Source: Alcaligenaceae bacterium UBA6179 (GTDB taxonomy: Bacteria; Pseudomonadota; Gammaproteobacteria; Burkholderiales; Burkholderiaceae_B). Taken from it: a stretch of DNA of 33,133 bases. The notes under the pieces are model-generated. The model saw only the letters and a program-made list of their open reading frames with translations, made no database searches and had not been told where the DNA came from. Where the stretch lies: NCBI GenBank assembly GCA_002422175.1, contig DITR01000067.1, forward strand, positions 1 to 33,133. Direction: 5' to 3'. Shown here piece after piece: positions 1 to 7,762 of the stretch (position 1 is its first letter; every line of letters begins with the position of its first letter). Both the position numbers and the translations under genes were made by a program.

Positions 1-758
1 GGTCAGTTCACTCGGGGCGCTTTTTTATTTTGTATGCCATCCTGCAGACCATTTTTTAGCCGGTAGGGATCCGCTTTCAACCCAATCTTAATATCTGCGA
101 GCAGAGGTTGCTCGGCTTTGATGTTGGGGGGCCACTCGGGAGTCTGGCGTTGCATGGCTATGTGCTGGACAACGACGACCAGGGCGGTCAAGCACAAGAG
201 TTGCCCGGATTCTAGTTTAGCCAGCGTGAGATTCAGGTGCTGCTGTCGATCATGGAGATCATTGCGCAGCTTGAGCCAGGCGGGCTGTTGCAAACCAATA
301 TCGCGCCAATCAGGCAAAGGCTGACACAAATGCTGGAGCAAGGCTCGGGCGATGTCAGCGCTATTTTGCAGCGCATCAAGATTTTGCCGATGGCACAGCG
401 AACCGTCTCAAGCGATTACTTCCAGATCGTGGCGCACTCGCTTATTTCCGGAAAGAAACTGCACATCGAGTATTACGCACGCCAGACAGATGCGATCGTC
501 GCGCGTGAGCTTTCGCCCCAACGGCTGGTTTACTAACGGGATAACTGGTACCTCGATGCTTATTGTCATTTGCGCCAAGGGCTACGGAGCTTCTCTGTGG
601 ATGCGATCAAATCCGCAAAGCTTTTACTCGATGGTTCCATTAGTGTGGACGAAGATGAGCTCAAGCTTGTCTTTGAAAGTAGCTATGGCATCTTCAACGG
701 CCCGAGCCGTCAAGTCGCGCGATTAAAGTTCACCCCGTTTCGCGCCCGGTGGGTGGCC
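1..758 (+). pseudogene. Decayed WYL-domain transcriptional regulator (5' end outside or at window edge)
   Basis: WYL-family regulators have an N-terminal winged HTH and a ligand-sensing WYL domain. In frame with base 237 the translation shows the family's middle and WYL parts: a region like EIQVLLSIMEIIAQLEPG, then ILPMAQR, SPQRLVY, RDNWYLDAYCHLR and RSFSVDAI, ending at RLKFTPFRARWVA (about 758). Two nonsense codons interrupt this frame: TAG at 213-215, where relatives have the Trp of a PGxWF motif, and TAA at 534-536, where they have the second Tyr of LVYYRDNWYL. Upstream, HTH-like pieces (YLRAE near 96-110) appear only across frame changes, and the C-terminal part of the WYL domain is missing after 758. 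I see a gene that has lost function by several independent lesions. The family assignment is firm; the exact 5' boundary is not visible. Confidence 0.8.
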
Positions 759-1007
759 TGTACGCCCAGTATCATTGTCGTTTGTGTGCCCACGGGCTTC
801 GGCAGCGGCTTTTTCAGCTTCGATGTGCGCTTGAAACTCCGGGTTTGGGTGGTGGTAAATGTTGCGATAGAAAATGTCGATGACACCCATCGGTGCATCG
901 CCCTTGAACCAGGCTGGAACAATGGCGTGGATCACTGAAGTCACGCCGAGGTAAATCAACAAAAAACCAGACTTCGCCGCAAAAAATAGGTGCTGCAAAT
1001 ATCCCAT
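723..1007 (-). CDS. Small DUF6356-like membrane protein
   Basis: A 94-residue protein with one clear hydrophobic segment (about residues 8-32, SGFLLIYLGVTSVIHAIVPAWF) and a charged, Ala/Glu-rich tail. The pattern QHLFFAAKSGFLL...IHAIVPAWF resembles the short DUF6356 family, whose function is unknown. Relatives usually begin with a DHP-x-S/T-V-x-E-x-Y-like stretch. Here the in-frame codons just upstream of the ATG read NVDPTEISR, but no ATG, GTG or TTG precedes them before a stop, so either the N-terminus is truncated or a rare start is used. The last dozen residues are encoded antisense to the WYL pseudogene remnant (overlap 723-758), so the C-terminal tail may have been acquired at a deletion junction. 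It probably sits in the inner membrane. Confidence 0.5.
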   Translation of the reverse strand: MGYLQHLFFAAKSGFLLIYLGVTSVIHAIVPAWFKGDAPMGVIDIFYRNIYHHPNPEFQAHIEAEKAAAEARGHTNDNDTGRTGHPPGAKRGEL

Positions 1008-1139
1008 GCGGCTGATTTCGGTTGGATCAACATTGATGATAGTCTCACATTAGGGCTCGCCGGCAGGCGCGGCTAGACCGTCGGTGTGCAAAAAAACCAT
1101 AAATAAAGACAGCCTGCCAGAGCATTTGAATTATTCGGT

Positions 1140-2135
1140 TTATTGGTGGCTGAACGCTCGCTCTAGCGGCGGCACTAGCTGACGCTTGCGGCTGAGCACA
1201 TCGGCTTTGAAGGTTCCCAGGGGCTCGGGTGACAAGCCAAGCGCCGATTGAGCCACGTCGGCTTTGGGGCCAACGGTCAGAATGGTTGAGCCACCGCGGT
1301 TGACGTCCGTGACAGCCAGCACCATGGCATCCATTGCGTCGCTTGCCTGAAGTTTTTCAATCGCTTGACGCAACCCGCTTAAGCGTTGCATCAGAAACGA
1401 TGCGTCAAACGCTTCGAGCTGAGCGATGCCTACCTTGCTTGAGCCCATGTTAAAGACCTTGAAGTCCATCGTAACCAGTGCATCATCATCAAGCTTGGCC
1501 ATCTCCTCGTTGTAGGCTTGTAGCATTTGCAGGCCATGAGCTTCGATATCGGTGATCCCTGCCAGTTGCGCTAACTCGTTGGCAATTCGCTTGTCATCTG
1601 GGGTGGTGGTCGGGGAGCGAAACACTCGGGTGTCTGACAGGATGGCCGATAGCAGCAGGCCAGCTAGTGGCGGTTCGATATTGATGCTAGCATGACCGAA
1701 TGATTCGTAGATGATGGTGGCAGTGCTCCCCCAGGGTTTGATAATGACCTCGATCGGTTCATCGGTTTTTAAGCCGCCGAGCTTGTGGTGGTCATAGATG
1801 CCGACCAACCTTGCCTGATCAAGATCATCGGGCGCCAACTGCTTGTCCGAGTGGTCCACGAGGATGACGTCTCGGCCAGCAAAAACGTTTTGTATGGGAG
1901 GGGCTGGAAAGCCAAACTTGTCGAGTACAAACCGGGTTTCCGGGTTTGGATGACCTTGGGCGACCGCTTGCGCGGGTATACCTTGCGCGGTCTTTAATTG
2001 CGCTACTGCGATGGCACTGACAATGGCGTCTGTGTCAGGGTTCTTGTGACCCACAACTAGAATGGGATCTGCTGCCAGGGCATGAACCGACAAAGCGAGT
2101 AGACCGCTGAGCAGTGCTTGTTTGAGCAGTTTCAT
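1140..2135 (-). CDS. ppaC: Exported family II (DHH) inorganic pyrophosphatase
   Basis: Hydrolyses pyrophosphate to two phosphates with Mn2+. The 331-residue product has the family II signature: GHKNPDTD at 29-36, DHSD at 94-97, DHHK at 115-118 and SDT at 167-169, which are the metal-binding Asp/His residues of the DHH domain. The C-terminal DHHA2 domain ends in an SRKRQLVPPL motif typical of the substrate-binding loop. Unusually, the protein starts with a signal peptide (KLLKQALLSGLLALSVHALAA, predicted cut after AlaAla at about 21-22), whereas most family II enzymes are cytosolic. It is the last gene of a minus-strand group encoding a porin, an apyrase and a nucleoside hydrolase, all exported, so a periplasmic role in removing pyrophosphate and supplying phosphate is inferred. 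Family assignment is firm; location is predicted from sequence only. Confidence 0.9.
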   Translation of the reverse strand: MKLLKQALLSGLLALSVHALAADPILVVGHKNPDTDAIVSAIAVAQLKTAQGIPAQAVAQGHPNPETRFVLDKFGFPAPPIQNVFAGRDVILVDHSDKQLAPDDLDQARLVGIYDHHKLGGLKTDEPIEVIIKPWGSTATIIYESFGHASINIEPPLAGLLLSAILSDTRVFRSPTTTPDDKRIANELAQLAGITDIEAHGLQMLQAYNEEMAKLDDDALVTMDFKVFNMGSSKVGIAQLEAFDASFLMQRLSGLRQAIEKLQASDAMDAMVLAVTDVNRGGSTILTVGPKADVAQSALGLSPEPLGTFKADVLSRKRQLVPPLERAFSHQ

Positions 2136-2371
2136 AATAAGTCGTCTGTTTTAAGAATCACATGTTGCTGGCACTTGCCAATTGCGCGCACATGCACCTT
2201 CAAATGATACATTGAGATCGAGTGGTCGCTCATCCATGCACTACACAAACCCCATCTTTGTAATCTTCTGTAATGGGTTTCAAATCGAGTACCAATAGGG
2301 ACCCGGATCAGGCAACCCAGAGACGGATCCCGTGTAGGGATTGACGGTTGTCTATGCAGACACTGCGATAG

Positions 2372-3610
2372 TTAAAACTTGTGCACGATACCAGCACCAA
2401 CCGTCTGTACCGAGCCTTCCACAAAGATGTAATTGTGTGCGTAAGAGAAGTAAACGTATGCACTGGTACGTTTGGAAAATTTATAGTTGTAGCCAACGCT
2501 GCCAATCGTCTGAGACTCAGTCACACCCGAGTTTACGATCGTGCCGCCTGGCCGAGCTTGTTGAACCGATCCGAACATGTCACCACCTGCTAAAGGTACC
2601 GTAGCACCGACCATCCATGAGTCAACCCTGGCGCCCGGAAATAACAGAATATCGCCCTGCGTGTTGGTAATACCACCATTGATGCCAGCTCTAGACAGTG
2701 CCTGGCCACCCTGAATCAAGCCATCAAACTGCTGACCCACAGCGGCAGCAACTTTAATGACTTTAAAGTCGTAGCTACCCCCCAAAATCCAAGCCTTGGG
2801 GCTCTGTTTGGGAACAATAGCGATTGTCCCGCTGTTGGGAAAAATCTGATCATATGAAGCGCCAAGCAGCACCGGGCCCTTATCGTATCTCAAGCCCAAT
2901 GAGATCGCGCGGTTCTTGTTGTTCGTGGAGAACGAACTTTGGCCTGGAGCCAGGTCATCGGGGATGTCAACTTCCCGGGGGCGGTTGTTGACCAGGTAGA
3001 ACGTATCTTTGGCTGTATCGAATGAGTAACTTGCCAAAGCGGACAATCCATTGAAAGTCGGGGTTTTGTACCAAATCTGGTTGGAATAGCGGATCGAGTA
3101 TGTGCCCATGGATGACTGCAAAGAGGCTGTATCGTATGAGCCTCCCATAGGGTCAATGTCATCCAGTGCATAGGAACTCGCGCTCAACTTGCGGCCAAGA
3201 TCCAGTGTGCCCCATGTCTGACTGTTTACACCCAGCGTTGTCACCCTTGCACGTGAACCCACAAAGCCTGTTGATGGTGTCACGCCAAGCTCATACACAA
3301 ATTGAATTGACGTCCCACCACCGAGATCCTCACTTCCTTTGATACCCCAGCGCGAACCGGTTTGCTGGCCAGACCGCATGCCGAACTCAGCGGCATCCAC
3401 GCCGTCTAACCCATCCCCGACAATTGGCGTGTTTGGTACGTTGATGCGCTGATAGGCTAGACCCATATCGAGCCGGCCATACAGACGCACGCTGCTGTCA
3501 GCGCTTGCGCTGCCCATCGACAACCCCAGTGAGCCGATCATCGCAAGAGTCACCGTTGCCGCTTTTGCGATTTGGCGCATGGCTGGTGGCTGGGTCAAGC
3601 TGTATTTCAT
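2372..3610 (-). CDS. Gram-negative trimeric porin (Burkholderia type)
   Basis: A 412-residue outer-membrane beta-barrel. A signal peptide (residues about 1-37, ending SMGSASA) is followed by the family's first strand SSVRLYGRLDMGLAYQ. A GSRWGIKGSEDLGGG motif typical of betaproteobacterial porins lies near residues 85-99. The protein ends AGIVHKF, with the terminal Phe needed for barrel assembly. A good ribosome site (AGGAG) lies upstream of the ATG. It sits between the exported apyrase upstream and the exported pyrophosphatase downstream, so it may admit phosphorylated substrates, but general porins are also common and the sequence does not show pore selectivity. Confidence 0.92.
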   Translation of the reverse strand: MKYSLTQPPAMRQIAKAATVTLAMIGSLGLSMGSASADSSVRLYGRLDMGLAYQRINVPNTPIVGDGLDGVDAAEFGMRSGQQTGSRWGIKGSEDLGGGTSIQFVYELGVTPSTGFVGSRARVTTLGVNSQTWGTLDLGRKLSASSYALDDIDPMGGSYDTASLQSSMGTYSIRYSNQIWYKTPTFNGLSALASYSFDTAKDTFYLVNNRPREVDIPDDLAPGQSSFSTNNKNRAISLGLRYDKGPVLLGASYDQIFPNSGTIAIVPKQSPKAWILGGSYDFKVIKVAAAVGQQFDGLIQGGQALSRAGINGGITNTQGDILLFPGARVDSWMVGATVPLAGGDMFGSVQQARPGGTIVNSGVTESQTIGSVGYNYKFSKRTSAYVYFSYAHNYIFVEGSVQTVGAGIVHKF

Positions 3611-3797
3611 GATGGTTTACTCCTGCATAACTGGCGAGATCGAAGTTTTTAGCCGTTGGCTAATGCGAATTTGGAATGACTACGGATGGGTCTTTCATGG
3701 CTGATCATCCATGGAGTGGCGCAGTCGGCGCAGACCGCAAAAGGGCCCGGTGCATTGCGTCTAATTGATGCAGAGGCAATCACCAACAACCTGCTAT

Positions 3798-5102
3798 TTA
3801 AGAGCCAGCCGCTAGAAGCGCATAGCCGCGTGTCCAGGTCAACGGCTGTCCGTTTATTTCTTTCAGCACTTCAACACGAGAAGATGAAAGTGCCAAACCT
3901 CTGCTTGAAAAAATCAGGGTGTATAAATAGGTGGCATTGGCGCAGCTGTTTTGCACGAATAAACCCGTGCCTTCCCGATCAGCCAGGGTTTGCCAGGCAT
4001 CGGGACCCACGCAACGGCTAAACACCTCTGTTAACAAGCTTCGGTCTGGGCGCTTTTGCCCAAGCAGATCCCAGTCGCGCATCTGGTAGTAGAACGATGC
4101 CAGTAAAACAAAGCGGCTCTGGTCAAATCCAGGCACGGACTGAAACCGGCCAATCGGAAATTGGTTCACAGCGCTCGCGCTCGTCTGCTTAACCACATCC
4201 AGATAAACATCAAAGCACGCAGGGCTGTATGCAGCCTTGTCACCCGAGACGCTGGTACTTGCTTGGTCTGCACCTGCCTTCATGGCTTGAAAGACAAAAT
4301 CGGAAGCGGTGCTGTTGGGGAAACATGGGTTCCGAGAGAGGCCCTGGGCGGTGACAGTCTGCAGCATCGATCGTCTGGCTTCGTTTTGTCCGAGACCGAG
4401 ATAAGAGACACTGAGAACATCGTATTGCTGACCAACTATACTGATCCGCTTGGTGGCGTTACCAAGTCCGGAAGTAGACTTCACCGCAAGCGCGATTTGG
4501 GCCGAGGCGCCGCCCACCTCTACGATGCCCTCAGTTGAATGACCGGGGCGTAGGTTGCCTTTGAGGTGATTCACATCAACCCAGGCATAAACGCCCTCTT
4601 CCTGTCCAGAGATGGTACCTACTTGCCTGGCGGCATAACCGCGGCTCGTGATTTCCTGCCTGACTGATTCATAAATGCGACTAGCAACTGCAGAGTCAAC
4701 AAGCCGCATCCCAGCCGTAGCCAATACGCTGACAGAGACTGAGCCGGCGTCGATGGCATTGGTTTTTAGAAATTTCTCGAGCCCTGAAAGCAATGGCGCA
4801 AGCTCTCTTGAGCCAGCTTGATCGGGTTTGTCTGCATAACTGGATAGTCCACGAACGGCATCAGGTTCGTCTTCAAGTAGCAGAGAAACGGTTGGTCCTT
4901 GGGGGCTTGGCCGAGTTTCATAGAGATAAAGGCGGGTGCCGCTGCTTCCCGCGTCAATCACAGCCTCATATGCCAGACCAGCCGGCTGAGCAGTTACTAA
5001 TGCCGTGTTGGTGCAGCCAAGCGCAAGCAGTGAGGCTAAAAACAAGGCCTGCCTGTACTGCGTGAAAGCCCTCATAATCCACTGACTTAAAACATGATGC
5101 AT
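3798..5102 (-). CDS. Exported GDA1/CD39-type nucleoside tri/diphosphatase (apyrase)
   Basis: Ecto-NTPDases remove the gamma and beta phosphates from nucleotides to give NMP. The apyrase-conserved regions can be read: ACR1 DAGSSGTR at 50-57, ACR2 LATAGMR at 127-133, ACR3 SGQEEGVYAWVDVN at 165-178 with the catalytic Glu, ACR4 VEVGGASAQ at 194-202, and an ACR5-like LTWTRGYAL near the end. Length (434) matches the soluble catalytic core without the two membrane helices of animal CD39. The N-terminus is a signal peptide. An internal Met10 (start at 5075) gives a tidier signal and may be the true start. LALGC at 26-30 resembles but does not match a lipobox. Bacterial members are uncommon; the best known are from Legionella. 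Neighbours are a porin and a nucleoside hydrolase, both exported, supporting nucleotide scavenging. Confidence 0.9.
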   Translation of the reverse strand: MHHVLSQWIMRAFTQYRQALFLASLLALGCTNTALVTAQPAGLAYEAVIDAGSSGTRLYLYETRPSPQGPTVSLLLEDEPDAVRGLSSYADKPDQAGSRELAPLLSGLEKFLKTNAIDAGSVSVSVLATAGMRLVDSAVASRIYESVRQEITSRGYAARQVGTISGQEEGVYAWVDVNHLKGNLRPGHSTEGIVEVGGASAQIALAVKSTSGLGNATKRISIVGQQYDVLSVSYLGLGQNEARRSMLQTVTAQGLSRNPCFPNSTASDFVFQAMKAGADQASTSVSGDKAAYSPACFDVYLDVVKQTSASAVNQFPIGRFQSVPGFDQSRFVLLASFYYQMRDWDLLGQKRPDRSLLTEVFSRCVGPDAWQTLADREGTGLFVQNSCANATYLYTLIFSSRGLALSSSRVEVLKEINGQPLTWTRGYALLAAGS

Positions 5103-5379
5103 GACGGTTATCTAAGGAAAACGTAAGTCGGAATCAGTGGCTATTGCCATGATCGAGTGACTGTATTTTGCCAAAGGATGACCGAATAAATGGCACTAAA
5201 AAATTACATTGCATTACACCTGAAAACAAAGCATGGATATACAACGATGGCATCGCACCACGCCATCATCGGGGTCGGGGTTAAAGCTCAAGCCCTGGCA
5301 TTGGCACAACGGCACATCGAGCTTCAGCAGCACCTTGATTGATGCTCGCGCATTCGGCTTTGGTCATAAAAACCAGTGA

Positions 5380-6573
5380 TCAATTCCTCGGTTGTGCTGC
5401 GTTGTTGGTGAACTCAGTCCAAAGCTGACGCAGATATTCAACTGTTTCCGAGTATGAGTTATTCACCAACGTTGGTTCCCAATGCTTGCCACCAAGCGCT
5501 GGGTTTTCAGGGGGGTAATACAGCGAAAATGCGTCAGGCTTCACAAGAAACAAGGCTGCTGTTTGATCCCATAGCAGCATCTCACCGCCAGGGCCTGCTG
5601 CGACGTTAGCTGGCACCCATGTTGATAGCGCGGAGCACTGAGACTCGGGTGCAGAGGGAATCGAAGGCATGCCCGCGGTGAACTTATCGTTACAGTTGAT
5701 CGGGTTGGTCAACGCCTGCTTGAGCCGACCGGCCAAGCCCGAGTCAAGAAGACCCATCGAACGACTGCCACCTGCGACCATCTCAAAGCTCGGGTTATAG
5801 CAGTTTGGTGATGGTGTAAGGCCAAGGCAAGCGTGTTTCGGCAAGTTAGCATCGTCACCGTTATCGCGAGGTATGTCGACAAAATAGGTGTTCAAGCCTT
5901 GCAATTGCGTCATCGCCGTCTGGCAGGCTGGCAGATCATAGTTACAGTTAAATGATTCTCGACCAGGCGTTCGTGAATCGTCACCCATTGGTTGACCCAT
6001 CAGCACGACCCGATCGATCTTGTCACGAATCAACGGGCTGTAGTTAATAAACGAGCTGTAGGAACCCAGGATGAGCACGGAGACATTCTTGCAATCAGAG
6101 GCTGCGTCGACCACTTTTTGTGCGTAGGCCGGATCTGATGGCCACGGTATTGGCGCCGTTGGCAGTAACGCGTTGGACTGGTTCATCATGGCTCTAAAGA
6201 AAGGTAGCCACGCCCAATTAGATTCGTCTCTGGGGGGTGATTGCTTTGCACCAACAATAATCGGTATCTGACGATCGCCAGGTTGATCAGACAGATGATT
6301 GACCAAGGCATTAACGGCCGGAGCGCTTTGTTCTGGCAGTGTATATCCCTCTGATTGGATGATTGCAGCCACGTACCTGTTACCGATCACCAGTGGTATG
6401 GCCATCATGTCATCGATATCGTAATCGTTATCGATCAGCACGCAGGAGTCGCGCATCGGGGCAGAGGCGCTGTTGTTGCTAGCCTCTGCAGGTGCCGTCA
6501 ACAGGAGTGCTGCAAGCAGGCAACTTGCCAACCCCAGTTTCTTGATTAACCTAGGTTTTCCAAGATCATTCAT
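5380..6573 (-). CDS. Exported nucleoside-hydrolase-like protein
   Basis: A 397-residue protein with a signal peptide (about 1-31, LASCLLAALLLTAPAEA). The mature part begins with CVLIDNDYDIDDMMAIP (residues 44-60), which corresponds to the DxDxGxDDAxA calcium-binding motif of inosine-uridine-preferring nucleoside hydrolases, with Asp48, Asp50, Asp54 and Asp55 retained and Tyr51-Asp52 in place of the usual Pro-Gly. The segment LILGSYSSFINYSPLI fits the family's second conserved block. The family cleaves the N-glycosidic bond of nucleosides to base plus ribose. The variant motif and several Cys residues place it in a divergent, exported branch, so substrate is uncertain. It is first in the minus-strand series followed by apyrase, porin and pyrophosphatase, with gaps of 187-277 bp, so shared transcription is not proven. 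Confidence 0.8.
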   Translation of the reverse strand: MNDLGKPRLIKKLGLASCLLAALLLTAPAEASNNSASAPMRDSCVLIDNDYDIDDMMAIPLVIGNRYVAAIIQSEGYTLPEQSAPAVNALVNHLSDQPGDRQIPIIVGAKQSPPRDESNWAWLPFFRAMMNQSNALLPTAPIPWPSDPAYAQKVVDAASDCKNVSVLILGSYSSFINYSPLIRDKIDRVVLMGQPMGDDSRTPGRESFNCNYDLPACQTAMTQLQGLNTYFVDIPRDNGDDANLPKHACLGLTPSPNCYNPSFEMVAGGSRSMGLLDSGLAGRLKQALTNPINCNDKFTAGMPSIPSAPESQCSALSTWVPANVAAGPGGEMLLWDQTAALFLVKPDAFSLYYPPENPALGGKHWEPTLVNNSYSETVEYLRQLWTEFTNNAAQPRN

Positions 6574-7116
6574 GTCCAGTTACTCAGTCAGATTAGTGGG
6601 CACACCGCGGCAGACAGTCACCATAATGCATATCGATTCGTTTGATCGGCTGGATCAACCTGTGCCGAAATTGAGTGCGACTTTGAACAGTTGCGCGGCA
6701 AATTTTAACGTACGCCCCACAGGGCATCAAGTACGCGAATTCGGCCACGCTTAATCATTGAAGTGAAGGATAAAGTGTGACGTGTCGGTATTTGCACCGA
6801 TCACGACATGGGACAAACTGAGTAGTCTCAAATACTCGAACCACTCCAAACCCAACAAAATCAAGGATGAGTGACACAAAACTAACGTCCGAATCGATCC
6901 GTGGCATTAAGCAAACCGGACGACGGTTAAGGTCAGCGTCATGACGATGTGCATCTTGTCCGTGCCCTTGTCGATGTAATGATCTGTAACCTTCGGATCG
7001 GGCGATAGCAGGGCATGCGGTCAAAGCGATACGCCATGGCTGCAATCTGATCCATGTTCACTGACAAGGCCGGATATGTGTTCGAATGGCGCTAAAGATA
7101 GCGCTAAAGCATTACA
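6574..7116. other. Gene-free stretch of about 540 bp
   Basis: No convincing gene is seen here. A 96-codon minus-strand open frame (6755-7045) has no recognisable domain, an Arg/His-rich composition and no clear ribosome site, so it is not called. A different minus frame around 6910-7020 gives a protein-like piece (VTDHYIDKGTDKMHIVMTL) closed by a TAA, which may be a remnant of an unknown gene. The left end should hold the promoter of the nucleoside-hydrolase gene. A short direct repeat GCGCTAAAG occurs twice at 7089-7109, just before the glycosyltransferase remnant. Confidence 0.5.
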
Positions 7117-7320
7117 TTGAGTGACAATATTCACAAGCAGTCCGGCTTGGTGGCTCCTCCAACCGATCCACAGGCTTTGCACCAAGCCATGCAAGCCTTA
7201 TGGACGGATTTGGAGGCGGCCAGCACCATGGGGCAAAGAGCCCGTGAGCGGTACCTGCAGATGTTCACTGCCCGGCAGATGGCTCAGGCCCCTTTCCCGC
7301 TGGAATCCGGTCAATCTTGA
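7117..7320 (+). pseudogene. C-terminal remnant of a group 1 (GT4) glycosyltransferase
   Basis: The 67-codon frame reads QSGLVAPPTDPQALHQAMQAL then MGQRARERYLQMFT. This is the nearly universal C-terminal pattern of GT-B family 4 glycosyltransferases (the G-LLVPPGDP-ALA motif at the sugar-nucleotide pocket, then the MG-ARERV-FSW helix). Only about the last 60 residues are present. The upstream ~300 residues including the N-terminal Rossmann domain are absent, and no homologous frame is visible to the left. The only possible start is a TTG without a good ribosome site. This is a leftover of a deleted or moved polysaccharide-biosynthesis gene rather than a functional protein. Confidence 0.7.
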
Positions 7321-7373
7321 CAAGGCGTGCTGGCTGATAAATCATAATAGTTATTAACAGTTAGGAAATTGTC

Positions 7374-7562
7374 ATGCCCACCAGCGTTGCTCTGAGTCCC
7401 CATTTTGAGACCTTCATCCGCGACCAGGTCGAAAGCGGCCGCTACAACAACGTCAGCGAAGTCGTCCGTGCTGGACTGCGCTTGCTCGAGGACACCGAGC
7501 GCCAGCAGGCCATCCAACTTCAAGCACTCAGAAACGATATCGCCGCAGGCAAGGCCATTTAG
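7374..7562 (+). CDS. parD: Orphan, C-terminally short ParD-type antitoxin
   Basis: A 62-residue protein with the ParD pattern: MPTSVALSPHFETFIRDQVESGRYNNVSEVVRAGLRLLE, a ribbon-helix-helix DNA-binding fold that normally binds its own promoter and neutralises a ParE ribosome-independent gyrase toxin. The ribosome site is good (TTAGGAAATTGTC before ATG). Family members normally continue about 20 residues beyond AAGKA to form the toxin-binding tail; here the frame stops at AAGKAI. No ParE is found downstream before the YqhA-like gene at 7763. The DNA-binding half could still fold, so it may be an inert relic or a solitary repressor. Confidence 0.75.
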   Translation: MPTSVALSPHFETFIRDQVESGRYNNVSEVVRAGLRLLEDTERQQAIQLQALRNDIAAGKAI

Positions 7563-7762
7563 AATAGCGAATTGAACGGTAGGTGCTTAATTGTTGTACT
7601 CATCATAAACGGTCACGTTTTTATGAAATCGTTGGTCACGTCGGTTTGAAATACCCAGTCAATTCAAAGTTGGTGGCAACACAATTGAATTTGATGACTG
7701 TTACACTTGAAGCCTCTAAATATAGATCGCAAAGCACTTTTTTAAGCCACCGCAACAAAACC

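Noticed and set aside
3..341. 112-codon minus-strand open frame
   Set aside because: It lies antisense to the WYL pseudogene, has no recognisable domain and no ribosome site; explained as a shadow frame.
2268..2340. Short inverted repeats with GGATCC-type arms between porin and pyrophosphatase genes
   Set aside because: Arms are short and not followed by a T-run, so no terminator is called.
4161..4538. 125-codon plus-strand open frame
   Set aside because: Completely inside the apyrase gene on the other strand, with no domain; shadow of a conserved coding sequence.
5240..5350. Minus-strand stretch with a CxC ... CxxC pattern (LCQCQGLSF ... RCHRC)
   Set aside because: Suggests a small zinc-binding protein or remnant, but there is no clear start, no family match by eye and the frame is short.
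6755..7045. 96-codon minus-strand open frame in the gene-free stretch
   Set aside because: Odd composition, no motif, weak start; not convincing as a gene.
7583..7762. Upstream extension of the YqhA-like frame
   Set aside because: The residues have no family similarity, and the ATG at 7763 gives the expected length.
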